Position numbers and translations under genes: made by a program | DNA from: Pseudomonadota bacterium | GTDB taxonomy: Bacteria; Desulfobacterota; Syntrophorhabdia; Syntrophorhabdales; Syntrophorhabdaceae | Assembly (NCBI GenBank): GCA_026388275.1 | Contig: JAPLKB010000030.1 | Location: forward strand, 18,371 to 82,370 | Length of the DNA: 64,000 nt | Direction of reading: 5' to 3' | The notes under the pieces: model-generated | What the model saw: only the letters and a program-made list of their open reading frames with translations | Databases searched by the model: none | Told to the model about the DNA's origin: nothing | Shown here: piece after piece, positions 46,075-54,821 of the stretch | How positions within the stretch are numbered: the stretch's first letter is position 1 | Layout: each line of letters begins with the position of its first letter

Positions 46075-47187
46075 ATTCCATACCCCGGCCTCTACATACA
46101 TGTCCCTTTTTGTAAAACAAAATGCCCCTATTGTGATTTCTATTCTGTAACAGATTTATCTCTCGTTGATTCATGGATTAATGCACTTCAAAAAGAGATG
46201 TCTTTCTATAATACTCAATTTCCCGTCTTTGACTCGCTCTATCTTGGCGGCGGCACCCCTACATTGCTCAGCCGCCTTCAGATAAAACAACTTCTGGATG
46301 CACTCCGAAACAATTTTACCTTTCTCCCGGATACAGAAATCACCATTGAGGCAAACCCCGATGATGTAACAGCCGGAAAACTCCGCGCTTTATATGCAAA
46401 CGGTGTCAACCGCTTGAGTATAGGCATCCAGTCCTTTAATGAAAAAGAACTCCGGTTTCTGAAAAGAAGACACACCGCTTATAAAGCCAAAGAAGCGGTG
46501 AAAATTGCAAAGGCCTGCGGTTTTACCAATATTGGTATAGACCTCATGTATGGTTATGAGGGTCAGACTAAGGAAAACTGGCTGGATACTATGAAAAAGG
46601 CAGTTGAACTTGAGCCGATGCACCTTTCATGCTATCAGTTTACTCTGGAGGAAACAACGCCTTACGGTAAATTGAAGAAAGAAGGCAAACTGAAATCCAT
46701 AACAGAGGAAGAGGAAAGGGAATTTTTTTTACTAACATCAAACTTTTTGAGGCTCAACGGCTTTATTCATTATGAGATTTCCAATTTCGGGAAGGGTAAA
46801 AAACATTTCTCATACCACAACCGGAAATATTGGCGTCATGTACCATATCTTGGACTCGGCCCTGCTGCTCATTCCTTTAAAGGCAATGTTAGATGGTGGA
46901 ACTGCAGGTCTGTCGAAGATTATTGTCAAGCACTTTCAAGGGGAGAAAGACCGGTTGAAGGATCGGAAACCCTCTCTCCCGACCAGTTAAGGCTGGAGCG
47001 GCTCTATCTCGGATTCAGGACTAACAATGGTGTTTCTCTCGACGAGATCAGCAACAGTGCTTCAACAGCAAATGCTTTATCACAATTAACACGTTCAGGG
47101 TTTATAAAAATACGTAGAGGCAGGATAATCCCCACTTTAAAAGGCTACCTGATCGCAGATCACCTTCCACTAATGTTTATAGATTAA
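46075..47187 (+). CDS. hemW: HemW-like radical SAM protein with a probable ATT start
   Basis: A 370-residue oxygen-independent coproporphyrinogen oxidase-like protein, now seen as a heme chaperone. The frame upstream of the first ATG (46198) encodes PYPGLYIHVPFCKTKCPYCD, including the radical SAM CxxxCxxC cluster. A TAA stop at 46054-46056 bounds the frame and no ATG, GTG or TTG lies between it and 46198. AAGGAG at 46063-46068 places the start at ATT 46075 (six bases away). The core shows YLGGGTPTLLSRLQIKQLL, EANPDDV, NRLSIGIQSF and the HemW end motifs YWRHVPYLGLGPAAHSF. The CxxxCxxC of canonical HemW and the size near 375 fit. The ATT start is inferred. Confidence 0.85.
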   Translation: MPYPGLYIHVPFCKTKCPYCDFYSVTDLSLVDSWINALQKEMSFYNTQFPVFDSLYLGGGTPTLLSRLQIKQLLDALRNNFTFLPDTEITIEANPDDVTAGKLRALYANGVNRLSIGIQSFNEKELRFLKRRHTAYKAKEAVKIAKACGFTNIGIDLMYGYEGQTKENWLDTMKKAVELEPMHLSCYQFTLEETTPYGKLKKEGKLKSITEEEEREFFLLTSNFLRLNGFIHYEISNFGKGKKHFSYHNRKYWRHVPYLGLGPAAHSFKGNVRWWNCRSVEDYCQALSRGERPVEGSETLSPDQLRLERLYLGFRTNNGVSLDEISNSASTANALSQLTRSGFIKIRRGRIIPTLKGYLIADHLPLMFID

Positions 47188-47358
47188 TATAGTCTATTGC
47201 ATCATGCCACGGAATTATTTCATGCCTTTGCAGCCACAAAAAGGCTGCGGGTCAAGAACTTAACCCGGATGTATCAACGGCAACGGTGTCGGGTTGCCCT
47301 GAGCAAACAGTCGTCTGATGGGGGCAAGGTAATGACAGGAAAAAGTGCGTATAAATTA

Positions 47359-47562
47359 ATACCAATTCGCCTTCAATCATATAACTTCGTTGCCTCCTCC
47401 TCGCACTCCGCTATTGCCTGGGCTCACGTCGCCCCCTCCTGCAGCAAATCTCGACCCACTGTAGTGGGTACCCCGGCCTCCCCTTCTCGCTCACTGTGTG
47501 AGCTAATACCTGCGTCGGCTCGTTGTCGTCGACTCGTTCTATGCATGAAATCGAATTGGTAT
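47359..47562. repeat. 204-bp element with 11-bp inverted ends
   Basis: The ends ataccaattcg (47359-47369) and cgaattggtat (47552-47562) are perfect inverted repeats. Inside are the 20-mer ggctcacgtcgccccctcc and hairpins (gacccactgtagtgggt, gctcactgtgtgagc) shared with 36686-36860. It looks like a miniature inverted-repeat element without a gene. It fills much of the 544-bp spacer between hemW-like and pfkB-like genes; the flank 47280-47320 has a fragment of the 51.6-kb element in inverse orientation. Confidence 0.7.
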
Positions 47563-47731
47563 AAGAGGCATTTCCCATAGCTTGTAATAACTCTTGATAG
47601 TTGGGAAGGCACTTCCGGCAAAATAGTCCGGCTCAACTGCCGCCTATTTTCTTTACTGCAGACAGAAAAAGTGGTATACATTGTCAATGTGTCAGTCAGC
47701 TTGCTGACGGCTCCAATCGGAAAGGTTAAAA

Positions 47732-48622
47732 ATGAATCACTATGATATTGTATTTATCGGCCACATGAGTACGGGTACAATTGTTCCTTTTGAGGGATCT
47801 CCTTTTGTCGAAGAGGGCAGTCCGGTACTCTTTGCTTCAATAGCAGCCTCATGTCTGGGAAAAAGTATTGCCGCTGTGACAAAAATCTCCGAGGGTGAAG
47901 AATACCTCCTGGAACCACTGAAAACTGCCGGCATTGATCTATTCGTACAGCCCGGGGAAATCGCTCAATACCATATTGTTTTCCCGACTACAAATGTCGA
48001 TGAAAGGCAGGCTCTTCTCATAAAGGCCGGAGAACATTTTGCTGTTAGCGACATACCTCCTTTTGAACCATGCCTGATCCACCTTTGCTATATAGGCTCC
48101 CGCGAGTTTCAACTGGACTTGATGCGAACACTGAAGGCACGCGGATTCCTTTTATCAGTGGACATGCAGGGCTTCGTGCTCCAGGCGGACGATAAGACGG
48201 GGACCGTCCACCTTAAAGATGTTCCGGAGAAGAAAGAAATCCTGGGCATGGCACATTTTGTAAAGCTTGACGCTATGGAGGCACAAGTCTTGACTGGCAC
48301 CGACGTTTTGCAGGATCAGGCAGACATACTGGAAAACTGGGGAAGTTCCGAAACTATAATAACTTCTTCAGAAGGGGTACTGGCTCGGAGCAATGGAAAA
48401 ACCACATTCGCGAAATTTACTAACAGGATCACCCGTGGCAGGATGGGCCGCGGCGACACCGTTATGGGATCTTATTTGGCACGCAGACTGGATCATTCCG
48501 TTGAAGACTCGCTTCGGTTCGCTGCAGCGCTCGCATCAATCAAGATGGAATCCGCCGGTCCATTCGTGGGTTCTCTGGATGATGTTGTTAAAAGAATGGA
48601 AAGTCCTTTCTTGTCTCAGTGA
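47732..48622 (+). CDS. PfkB-family carbohydrate kinase
   Basis: A 296-residue sugar/nucleoside kinase fold. It begins YDIVFIGHMSTGTIVPFEG with the PfkB glycine strand and ends with the anion-hole motif GRMGRGDTVMGSYLARRLDHS, where the catalytic Asp follows GRG. A mid sequence SVDMQGFV is also typical. The usual first PfkB signature is weak, and the N-terminal GG is replaced by an EEGSP loop. The substrate is unknown. It ends convergent with the VIT/VWA gene. Confidence 0.85.
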   Translation: MNHYDIVFIGHMSTGTIVPFEGSPFVEEGSPVLFASIAASCLGKSIAAVTKISEGEEYLLEPLKTAGIDLFVQPGEIAQYHIVFPTTNVDERQALLIKAGEHFAVSDIPPFEPCLIHLCYIGSREFQLDLMRTLKARGFLLSVDMQGFVLQADDKTGTVHLKDVPEKKEILGMAHFVKLDAMEAQVLTGTDVLQDQADILENWGSSETIITSSEGVLARSNGKTTFAKFTNRITRGRMGRGDTVMGSYLARRLDHSVEDSLRFAAALASIKMESAGPFVGSLDDVVKRMESPFLSQ

Positions 48623-48772
48623 ATATCAGCTGAAATGGACTGCCCCGCTGCAAGCTACGGGGTATAAAAGACGAGATAAAAACACTGTTACATCCCGAAG
48701 CAAACTTCCCGATTTTTATTATATTTAAGTTAAGCGGAACGTCCCCTTAAGAGATAATCTGGCATTGGGATT

Positions 48773-48814
48773 ATCCCCTCCAATCTCCTTGCATATCAAG
48801 AGATCGGAGGGGAT
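48773..48814. terminator. Bidirectional terminator between pfkB-like and VIT/VWA genes
   Basis: Arms atcccctccaatctc and gagatcggaggggat pair over 15 bases with one mismatch around an 12-base loop, between convergent genes. Short T-rich tails lie on the plus side (ttgaagctttatttt). Confidence 0.65.
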
Positions 48815-48835
48815 TTGAAGCTTTATTTTAAGCGG

Positions 48836-51166
48836 TTACGGAGTAAACATAATAGTGATCTTTGCTTTTGCCTCATTGCCATCTGTGGTTACCGGGAGCT
48901 TCCACTTTTTTATTGCTTCGATAATACACTGATCGCCGTTTTTATTTTTCGAAGCACCTGAGATGATCTTAACATCTTTTATTGTTCCATCCATATTGAT
49001 AGTCAGGGTCATAACAAATTTCCCTTTGAGGCCATTTTCCGTGCAGCACTTTTCGAAATCATTAAGATGTGTTTGTACCACGGCAAGGATTGCCTCTTTT
49101 GAAATTTCTCCGGACACGGCAACATCTTTTACACTGATCTTAGGTTCTTCTGCATCCTGTTTTTTGCTCTTTACCGTATCATAGAGCGCTTCCCCTTTCA
49201 TAGGTGCCTGCGCTGCGAGCATAGGCGCACGCATAGCCATGCCGGCCATTGTACCGCCAACTGCATAGTTCGAAACTCCTTGAGGGAGCGGAAGGGGCTG
49301 CTTAACAGTAGTTGGTTTGCCGTCCTGATTGCGTATTTCCGTGTCAACGGCAACAAAGGACGTGTAAGCGGTGAGGAGGTTATACGTTAATCCAAGGTCT
49401 GTTACCTCTTTGATACGTTTATCATCGGCACGGAGCATATTGTAATCAGAGAGTAAGGATATACGATAGCGCGCCCAGAGGTACTGTAGAGCAGCGTTTG
49501 TCTTAGCCGGTTTTACGTTGCCAACATCAATTTTATCCGTGTATTTACCGCTTCCGGGAATGCCGCTCAAAGTAATTGTGCCCTGGGGTGTCCCGCGCCA
49601 CTTACCGAAAACAATGACAGGACGTTCTGCAAGCACATCAGGAATGCTGGGGGGTTCAACATCATAGGCAGCAAAACCGTTGAATTTCACCTTTACTTTT
49701 GTGAGTATCGGCGACTGGATCATTGCACGGAAATGTTCAGCCCTTTCAGGAGCTTCGCCTGGTTTTGTAATAACGAAAGATTCCCCCATGCCGACATGCG
49801 CCATACCTTCAATTATATGGCGGTTTACACTTGTGCCTATGCCGAAGGCAAACATATTTGCATCATTAAGGTTGTTTCTGATAAGGTCAAAGGCCTCTTC
49901 CTCTACAGCTACATAACCGTCTGTTGCAATGATAATGGTACGGGCATAATTTTCAGTTTTTTTAAGGGAAAGGGCGCGCTTTAAAGCCGGTAAAAGCTCT
50001 GTGCCGCCACCGCCTTGCTGCCGATCGATGACATTAATCGCTTTCCTGATATTTTCAGAGGTGGCGAGCAGCGACTCTTCGGACATAAGCGTTGAACCGC
50101 CGGAAAATAGAAGGACGTTAAATTTGTCTGTAGCACGAAGATTTTCGATAAGGTTCTGTAAAAGTTTCTTTGAGATTTCCAGAGGGAAACCATGCATCGA
50201 GCCCGATACATCGACAATAAAGATATATTCGCGGCCTGGAATTTCTGTGTTTGTTATGTGCTTTGGAGGCTGCATCATAAGCAGAAAAAAGTTTTCCTTT
50301 TCTCCTTTAAACAAAAGGAGTCCGGATTGAATCTTGTCGCCGTCAAGTCTGTAGCTGAGGATATAATCACGGTTGCCGCCTGACTTTTCAGATTTATCGA
50401 GTATGACCCTGGCAGCAGCCGGACCGCTATAATCTGCAATTACCTTGTGTGAGGGAGAGACAAGCTCTTTAATGGCCATGCCTGTCGCAATATTAACTGT
50501 AATGTCGAAGGTGTATGGAGGCGCTTCTCCCTCGTGAAGGTAAGGGTTTTGCAGCCATTTCTCGGATGGAGAGGCTGTTTCAGCATTTTTATTCGAATAA
50601 CGAGGGCCTGCGACTGTGGGATAGACAAACTGGTATACCCGGTTTTCAGGCACAAGCAGCTCGGTATATTTGAGTTCTACTTTTATTTCATCACCGGGCA
50701 TGATGTTTGCTACGTTCATCTGAAAAACGTTCGGCCTTTGCTGCTCCAGAAGGGAAGCACTCCGCCCTTCTTGTTTTGCTTTTTCATAGTCCTGGCGGGC
50801 TTCCTCCCGCTTTTTTATCTTTGCTTCTATGACCCTCTTTCCGATTGTCATCTTCATTCCATACACGGCTGCCCGGGTGGAGGCAGGGAATATATAGATA
50901 GCTTCAAGAGGTTTTTTGCCTTCGTTTTTGTAGACCTGTGTAACCTGTACATCAGAGATAACGCCGGAGATGTTGACCATAGCAGATGTGGACTTCAGGG
51001 GCAGCTGGTCTACGGCCGGATCATCACTTTTCACAAAGAAATAGGGGGACAGGGTCTTGTCGTCGCCCTCTGACGGATGGGATACCGGTGCCTTCGCAAA
51101 GGCATTTCCGAATATAAGAGGAAATACCGCAGTAAATAGTATCAAGAACCGTGTAATAACTTTCAT
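48836..51166 (-). CDS. VIT and VWA domain protein with AgmX/TonB-like C-terminus
   Basis: A 776-residue exported protein. A signal peptide covers about 1-23 (ends NAFAKA). The VIT domain (about 40-165) shows SGVISDVQVTQVYKN, and ANIMPGDEIKVELKYTE follows. A VWA domain (about 270-445) carries MIDAS DVSGSM. Residues about 685-776 are a TonB/AgmX-type fold (FEKCCTENGLKGKFVMTLTI and then DGTIKDVKIISGAS, IIEAIKKWKLP), often called AgmX/PglI C-terminal domain. The start at 51166 has AAGGAGG six bases before it. The longer in-frame start at 51208 lacks a site. Protein binding or surface adhesion is likely; partners are unknown. Confidence 0.9.
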   Translation of the reverse strand: MKVITRFLILFTAVFPLIFGNAFAKAPVSHPSEGDDKTLSPYFFVKSDDPAVDQLPLKSTSAMVNISGVISDVQVTQVYKNEGKKPLEAIYIFPASTRAAVYGMKMTIGKRVIEAKIKKREEARQDYEKAKQEGRSASLLEQQRPNVFQMNVANIMPGDEIKVELKYTELLVPENRVYQFVYPTVAGPRYSNKNAETASPSEKWLQNPYLHEGEAPPYTFDITVNIATGMAIKELVSPSHKVIADYSGPAAARVILDKSEKSGGNRDYILSYRLDGDKIQSGLLLFKGEKENFFLLMMQPPKHITNTEIPGREYIFIVDVSGSMHGFPLEISKKLLQNLIENLRATDKFNVLLFSGGSTLMSEESLLATSENIRKAINVIDRQQGGGGTELLPALKRALSLKKTENYARTIIIATDGYVAVEEEAFDLIRNNLNDANMFAFGIGTSVNRHIIEGMAHVGMGESFVITKPGEAPERAEHFRAMIQSPILTKVKVKFNGFAAYDVEPPSIPDVLAERPVIVFGKWRGTPQGTITLSGIPGSGKYTDKIDVGNVKPAKTNAALQYLWARYRISLLSDYNMLRADDKRIKEVTDLGLTYNLLTAYTSFVAVDTEIRNQDGKPTTVKQPLPLPQGVSNYAVGGTMAGMAMRAPMLAAQAPMKGEALYDTVKSKKQDAEEPKISVKDVAVSGEISKEAILAVVQTHLNDFEKCCTENGLKGKFVMTLTINMDGTIKDVKIISGASKNKNGDQCIIEAIKKWKLPVTTDGNEAKAKITIMFTP

Positions 51167-51388
51167 ATGTAACCTCCTTGTGTCGTTTGTTTTTGCATTC
51201 TGTTTCATGAGCAGTATTTGTTGTACGTCTTTTTCTCTTGGTCGGTCAGCGGCATGATTGCAATGTCCATCTGCGGCGATCTGCTGCGCCTTGCGATCCT
51301 CCGACGTACGTTCAGTACGCCTACGGCCTGCAAGGCTTGCATCTCATCCACATCTGAAACATTGCTGCCATGCCGCTGCCCACTCAAT

Positions 51389-51420
51389 CCGGATTCACAT
51401 ATACGCTTATGTGAATCCGG
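51389..51420. repeat. Perfect 13-bp stem hairpin
   Basis: ccggattcacata and tatgtgaatccgg flank a six-base loop. No gene reads into it at close range. It could be an element end or an attachment-like site. Confidence 0.6.
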
Positions 51421-51627
51421 AATAAAGAAGGGGGTGAGTTTCTTCATTTTCATTTCTATTTTCTACCTCCCCCTAATTTTGTCTTTTAGAGGCATGTATA
51501 TATTCATTCTGTGAAACAATTTTCAATTCAACTTTTGACAATATCTCGTTTGTTTTTTGCATTCTGTTTCATGAGACAAAGCAAGGGCTAAAAAAGTTCC
51601 AAAATAAATTAGTCTGGATATGTCATT

Positions 51628-51779
51628 GGCAACAGTGTTGAGCTGTACTAAAAAAAACCGTCGAGAGGCGAGGAAGCTCGGCCTTCTGCATAAGCAGAAG
51701 TTTCGAAGCCGAACGCGAGCGAATGAAGCCGCTGGAGCGTAATGAGAGTGTTTGAGTAGGACAGCCCAACATTGTTGCT
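51628..51779. mobile_element. MITE-like element with about 23-bp inverted ends
   Basis: ggcaacagtgttgagctgta at 51628 is matched by the reverse complement of the sequence ending at 51779 with about 19 of 23 bases. The interior has a perfect hairpin cttctgcataagcagaag and no gene. The part from 51728 to 51800 recurs at 57728-57800 and, inverted, near 47280-47320. It is a non-autonomous repeat by appearance; no transposase is seen in the window. Confidence 0.55.
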
Positions 51780-51926
51780 AATCCTGATAGAAAATATGGG
51801 ATTAGGATATCTTCAAAGGTTTATGCAGGCAAAGTTAATCAATTATTGTAATACTTCAAAAAATACATTAATTTTATTTCTGAAGTTTCATAATTCCCCA
51901 ACTATGGATTCACAGGAAGGAGCATA

Positions 51927-51983
51927 ATGGCGCTGAATATCAATGACCGGCCGCGTCAGTTTATTAAAGGAAGAACTACCTGA
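51927..51983 (+). CDS. Short upstream frame coupled to ybaK (18 residues)
   Basis: ATG at 51927 follows GGAAGGAG with four bases between, the frame encodes MALNINDRPRQFIKGRTT and its TGA overlaps the ybaK ATG by one base (TGATG). The overlap suggests translation coupling. It may be a leader peptide or a chance frame, because ybaK has its own AAGGAAG about nine bases before its ATG. Confidence 0.35.
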   Translation: MALNINDRPRQFIKGRTT

Positions 51984-52465
51984 TGAATAAAGATAAAAAC
52001 CCTGTAACTACCGCAATAAGAGTACTCAGGGATAACGGGGTTGCTTTCACGGAACATACATACAAATATGTTGATCGGGGAGGGACTGCGGAAAGCTCAA
52101 AGCAGCTTGGCCTCAATGAGCAATCTTTAGTGAAAACGCTTATTATGGAGGATGAACTCAAAAAACCCCTTATCGTGCTTATGCATGGAGACAGGGAGGT
52201 TTCGACAAAAGAGCTGGCAAGAATCATCGGCGTGAAACGGATAATACCCTGCACACCCGATACTGCGCAGAAGCATTCCGGCTATATGGTGGGCGGTACC
52301 TCGCCCTTCGGGGTCAGGAAACTAATGCCTGTATATATTGAGGAGACTATTATGGATCTTCCGAAAATCTATATCAATGGAGGCAAACGCGGTTATCTTG
52401 TAGGCATCGACCCGAAGGATCTGATGCGCGTACTGAGTCCAATCCTTGTGAAAGTCGCCATCTGA
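51983..52465 (+). CDS. ybaK: YbaK/EbsC-type Cys-tRNA(Pro) deacylase
   Basis: A 160-residue trans-editing protein that removes Cys from mischarged tRNA(Pro). The fold markers are TTAIRVLRDNGVAFTEHTYKY, the LNEQSLVKTLIME lysine motif, TKELARIIGVKRI and YMVGGTSPFGVRKLMPVYIE with the GGTSPFG signature, then GGKRGYLVGIDP. Size and motif order fit the family. The upstream short frame overlaps the start. Confidence 0.95.
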   Translation: MNKDKNPVTTAIRVLRDNGVAFTEHTYKYVDRGGTAESSKQLGLNEQSLVKTLIMEDELKKPLIVLMHGDREVSTKELARIIGVKRIIPCTPDTAQKHSGYMVGGTSPFGVRKLMPVYIEETIMDLPKIYINGGKRGYLVGIDPKDLMRVLSPILVKVAI

Positions 52466-52685
52466 TTAGACAATATTCTAATTGACAATCAAAAAAAAGA
52501 CAGATATTGATCTGCCGGTAGATTTTATCAGGTTTTTATCCTTGAAATACGACAGGCTTTTGATTAGCTGTTCTTAATATCACAAATCTGCCAATGCTTA
52601 AGTCAATTAAAACATATGCGATAACTTCTATAACCATGTATGGAGCAAAGTTGTAGACTTTATATCTGCAATATTGAGGAAGAAG

Positions 52686-53384
52686 ATGAAGAAGATTATA
52701 TGTGTTTTGGTTGTGTTTTTTATAGGTATATCAAATTATCTTTTTGCTGATAACAATACTCCCTTAAGAACAGGGCAGAATGATACATTACCTTTAATGG
52801 ATCGAATAAGGGAATTAAAACCGGAGAGAAAAGAGCTTACCGCAAAATCAGAAAATAACTTTCAAGAAATTGAATCAAATACAAAGTCTCCAGGCAGGAA
52901 TGGAAAGAAGTATGTCCAAAATCCGGTAAAAGCACTTACTGTAAAAGCTGCAACTCTTTTCAAAGAAGGTCTGGGTTTATACAATACAAAACGCTATCAA
53001 GAGGCTATCGGGGTATACTCCGAAAGTCTTAAATTAACTCCAAAAGATGCAAGCATATTTTTTAATAGGGGCCTGACTTACCAACACATTGCTCAATATG
53101 ATGAGGCCATTTCCGATTACAACCATGTAATAGAATTAACCCCGTGGAGTGCGGATGTATATTACAATCGCGGGATAGCCTATCATCAACTCGGCGAACT
53201 TGACTCGGCAATAAAAGATTACAGCAAGGCTATCGAATTAGACCCGAACGATGCCAACGCATATTGGAATCGCGGCATAGCCTTGTCCGATAAAGGCGAA
53301 TATGGGCGGGCTGCATCGGATTATTGCAAAGTAATAGATATGAAACCCACTTTAACCGCATTTGAACAAATGAGCAAAAAATGA
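52686..53384 (+). CDS. Exported TPR protein
   Basis: A 232-residue protein. A signal peptide is at 1-19 (ends LFAD). After a low-complexity part (20-85), three to four TPR units follow: LFKEGLGLYNTKRYQEAIGVYSESL, IFFNRGLTYQHIAQYDEAISDYNHVIEL, VYYNRGIAYHQLGELDSAIKDYSKAIEL and AYWNRGIALSDKGEYGRAASDYCKVIDM (each given only as a pattern). The start is the ATG at 52686 after GAGG. An in-frame TTG at 52674 is the alternative. It is a scaffold protein of unknown partner. Confidence 0.88.
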   Translation: MKKIICVLVVFFIGISNYLFADNNTPLRTGQNDTLPLMDRIRELKPERKELTAKSENNFQEIESNTKSPGRNGKKYVQNPVKALTVKAATLFKEGLGLYNTKRYQEAIGVYSESLKLTPKDASIFFNRGLTYQHIAQYDEAISDYNHVIELTPWSADVYYNRGIAYHQLGELDSAIKDYSKAIELDPNDANAYWNRGIALSDKGEYGRAASDYCKVIDMKPTLTAFEQMSKK

Positions 53385-53550
53385 CCGGGATTTCACTGAA
53401 AAAAAACTTATAATTCAAGAACTGGCTTAAATGTTTTAAGTCATTTACTTACCTTACCAAATCATTTTCCGAGTCTATAATAATAAAAGCGATAATTCAT
53501 AATTTGGAGAAGATTATGTGTCGTGTGATAAGCGTGTTGGTAAGATATGG

Positions 53551-53667
53551 ATGAAGCCCGAAAACCTGGTAAAATAAATCGTTAACACTGTGTTAACGAT
53601 TTCTTAAATCTCTATAAAGTCAACAAGAACGCTGCTTCGCACGATATCACTTTTAAAACTGGTTCCT
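53551..53667 (+). pseudogene. ParB-like remnant copy B
   Basis: Reading MKPENLVK, stop, IVNTVLTIS, stop, ISIKSTRTLLRTISLLKLVP aligns with copy A (RPETLSEEI to LLKLVP). Two in-frame stops and a break after LVP show it is decayed. A palindrome is kept at the same place. Confidence 0.8.
53576..53602. repeat. Perfect 27-bp palindrome in ParB-like copy B
   Basis: aaatcgttaacac and its reverse complement flank T 53589. The arms differ from copy A in the central bases but the symmetry is complete. Confidence 0.9.
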
Positions 53668-53752
53668 ACAAAACAAGTATATAGTCTTTTTACTTGGATC
53701 GTGAATTATGGGAAGAGACGTTGGTTTTATAAACAGCATCACGGGTGCAAAA

Positions 53753-53768
53753 AACAAGACCTGGCCCC
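53753..53768 (+). repeat. Repeated 16-mer aacaagacctggcccc
   Basis: An identical 16-mer is at 56219-56234 next to the PEP-CTERM genes. Its reverse complement, ggggccaggtcttg, resembles motifs at ends of REP-associated tyrosine-transposase elements. No transposase is present, so it is a remnant or a short dispersed repeat. Confidence 0.4.
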
Positions 53769-53880
53769 CAGTCTTTCCCTAAATTATATATCTTTACAAT
53801 AAGCACTGTTAAGAGTATCATTAATAGTGCGAATATGATATTAAAGTCTAATTATTATTTAATAGTTACAGGAGGTTGCA

Positions 53881-54138
53881 ATGGGAACAGTTATTACTGC
53901 CAATGAGCTTAAGACAAAGGGTGTTATAGCATTAGACAAAGCTACAGGCTCCGGCGAGGAAGCAATTATATCTGTGAGAGGCAAGAATCGCTTTGTGGTT
54001 TTACCCATCGAACAATATAACCATTTAAGAGAATGCGAGTTGGAGGCGGCTCTGCGTGAAGCGAAGGATGATCTTGCAAAAGGCAAGTTTAAAAAAGAAA
54101 CTGTTGAGAAACATATCAAGAGAATGACTCGTGGCTGA
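53881..54138 (+). CDS. Phd/YefM-type antitoxin
   Basis: An 85-residue antitoxin. The N-terminal DNA-binding part reads MGTVITANELKTKGVIALDKA and FVVLPIEQYNHL, typical of Phd/YefM. The charged C-terminal helices (ECELEAALREAKDDLAKGKF) bind the toxin. AGGAGG lies seven bases upstream. It overlaps the toxin gene by eight bases. Type II modules are self-regulated through the antitoxin. Confidence 0.9.
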   Translation: MGTVITANELKTKGVIALDKATGSGEEAIISVRGKNRFVVLPIEQYNHLRECELEAALREAKDDLAKGKFKKETVEKHIKRMTRG

Positions 54139-54403
54139 AATCCTATACACAGATAGTTATAACAAAAGTGCGAAGAAATTTCTCAAGAAACATCCGGAAC
54201 TTCTCAGTCAGTATGAAAAAACACTTAAATTGCTGGAAATCAATCCTTTGCATCCATCGTTGAGGCTGCACAAACTTCAGGGAAGATTATCTGACCTGCA
54301 TTCGGTATCTATCAACATATCATACAGAATCTCAATCTTCTTTATTGTTGAGGATAATAAAATTATACCCATCGATATTGGAACTCATGAAGAAGTCTAC
54401 TGA
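54131..54403 (+). CDS. RelE/YafQ-type toxin
   Basis: A 90-residue mRNA interferase-like toxin. The start is the GTG at 54131 inside the antitoxin end. It shows KFLKKHPELLSQYEKTLKLLE, LHKLQGRLSDLHSVSINISYRISIFF, and a final HEEVY. The R-Y-R-I core (here SYRI) and the terminal His/Tyr are typical for the RelE/YafQ group. Confidence 0.9.
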   Translation: MAEILYTDSYNKSAKKFLKKHPELLSQYEKTLKLLEINPLHPSLRLHKLQGRLSDLHSVSINISYRISIFFIVEDNKIIPIDIGTHEEVY

Positions 54404-54419
54404 AAGGTGAATTTAAGTT

Positions 54420-54460
54420 CGGTCAGGCTCTATGTTGTGGACATTGAAGTTGAATTCGCC
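54420..54460. repeat. Inverted repeat, left arm (partner 54822-54861)
   Basis: aggctctatgttgtgga and cattgaagttgaattcgcc match the reverse complement of 54822-54861 with about 85 percent identity. The right arm includes ggtgaattcaacttcaaagt and gcaccacct, which resembles the ends of IS21-type elements, but no istA/istB is present. Confidence 0.6.
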
Positions 54461-54616
54461 ACAGAAAATCTCCAACGAAAAGACTTAAATCCCATAGATC
54501 AGGCCAAAGGCATACTTGCCTTTTTTCAGGCAAAACATTTCGATAAAAAGTACAGTTTGGATGGGGTGATGAGTATACTGGTAGATATCCAACTTAGACC
54601 TGAAAAGCTATCGAGC

Positions 54617-54645
54617 GAGATTACATTCACTGTGAATGTAATCTC
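54617..54645. repeat. Perfect 29-bp palindrome in ParB-like copy C
   Basis: gagattacattcac and its reverse complement flank T 54631, at the same codons as the palindromes in copies A and B. Confidence 0.9.
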
Positions 54646-54821
54646 CGAAATCTCCGGAAAGTCTTATCCTACCTTGTTCCGCACGATATCCCTATTAAAA
54701 CTGGTTTCTAAAATTCAGGACGTAATTGTCTCTCCGCTGTCGTGATTAAACCTACCGGTGGAAAACTTCCTGTTTCACAGGGATATCTCTTTGCCGCTAA
54801 CCTTGGAAGTCCTGACTTTTT

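Larger units (their letters stand above)
51167..51926. other. Gene-free region with hairpin and inverted-repeat elements
   Basis: About 760 bp without a supported gene. It has the promoter of the VIT/VWA gene at its left, a GC-rich stretch (51230-51390) with a gtacgttcagtac hairpin, a strong hairpin at 51389-51420 and an element with inverted ends at 51628-51779. Confidence 0.6.
53385..53880. other. Gene-free region with gene remnants
   Basis: About 500 bp with no intact gene. It holds ParB-like remnant copy B (53551-53667), the sequence caagtatata near 53676 that recurs near 55042 after copy C, and the 16-mer aacaagacctggcccc at 53753 that recurs at 56219. Confidence 0.6.

Noticed and set aside
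47197..47580. Plus-strand frame of 127 codons
   Set aside because: It lies in the inverted-repeat element and its product has no recognisable features or ribosome site.
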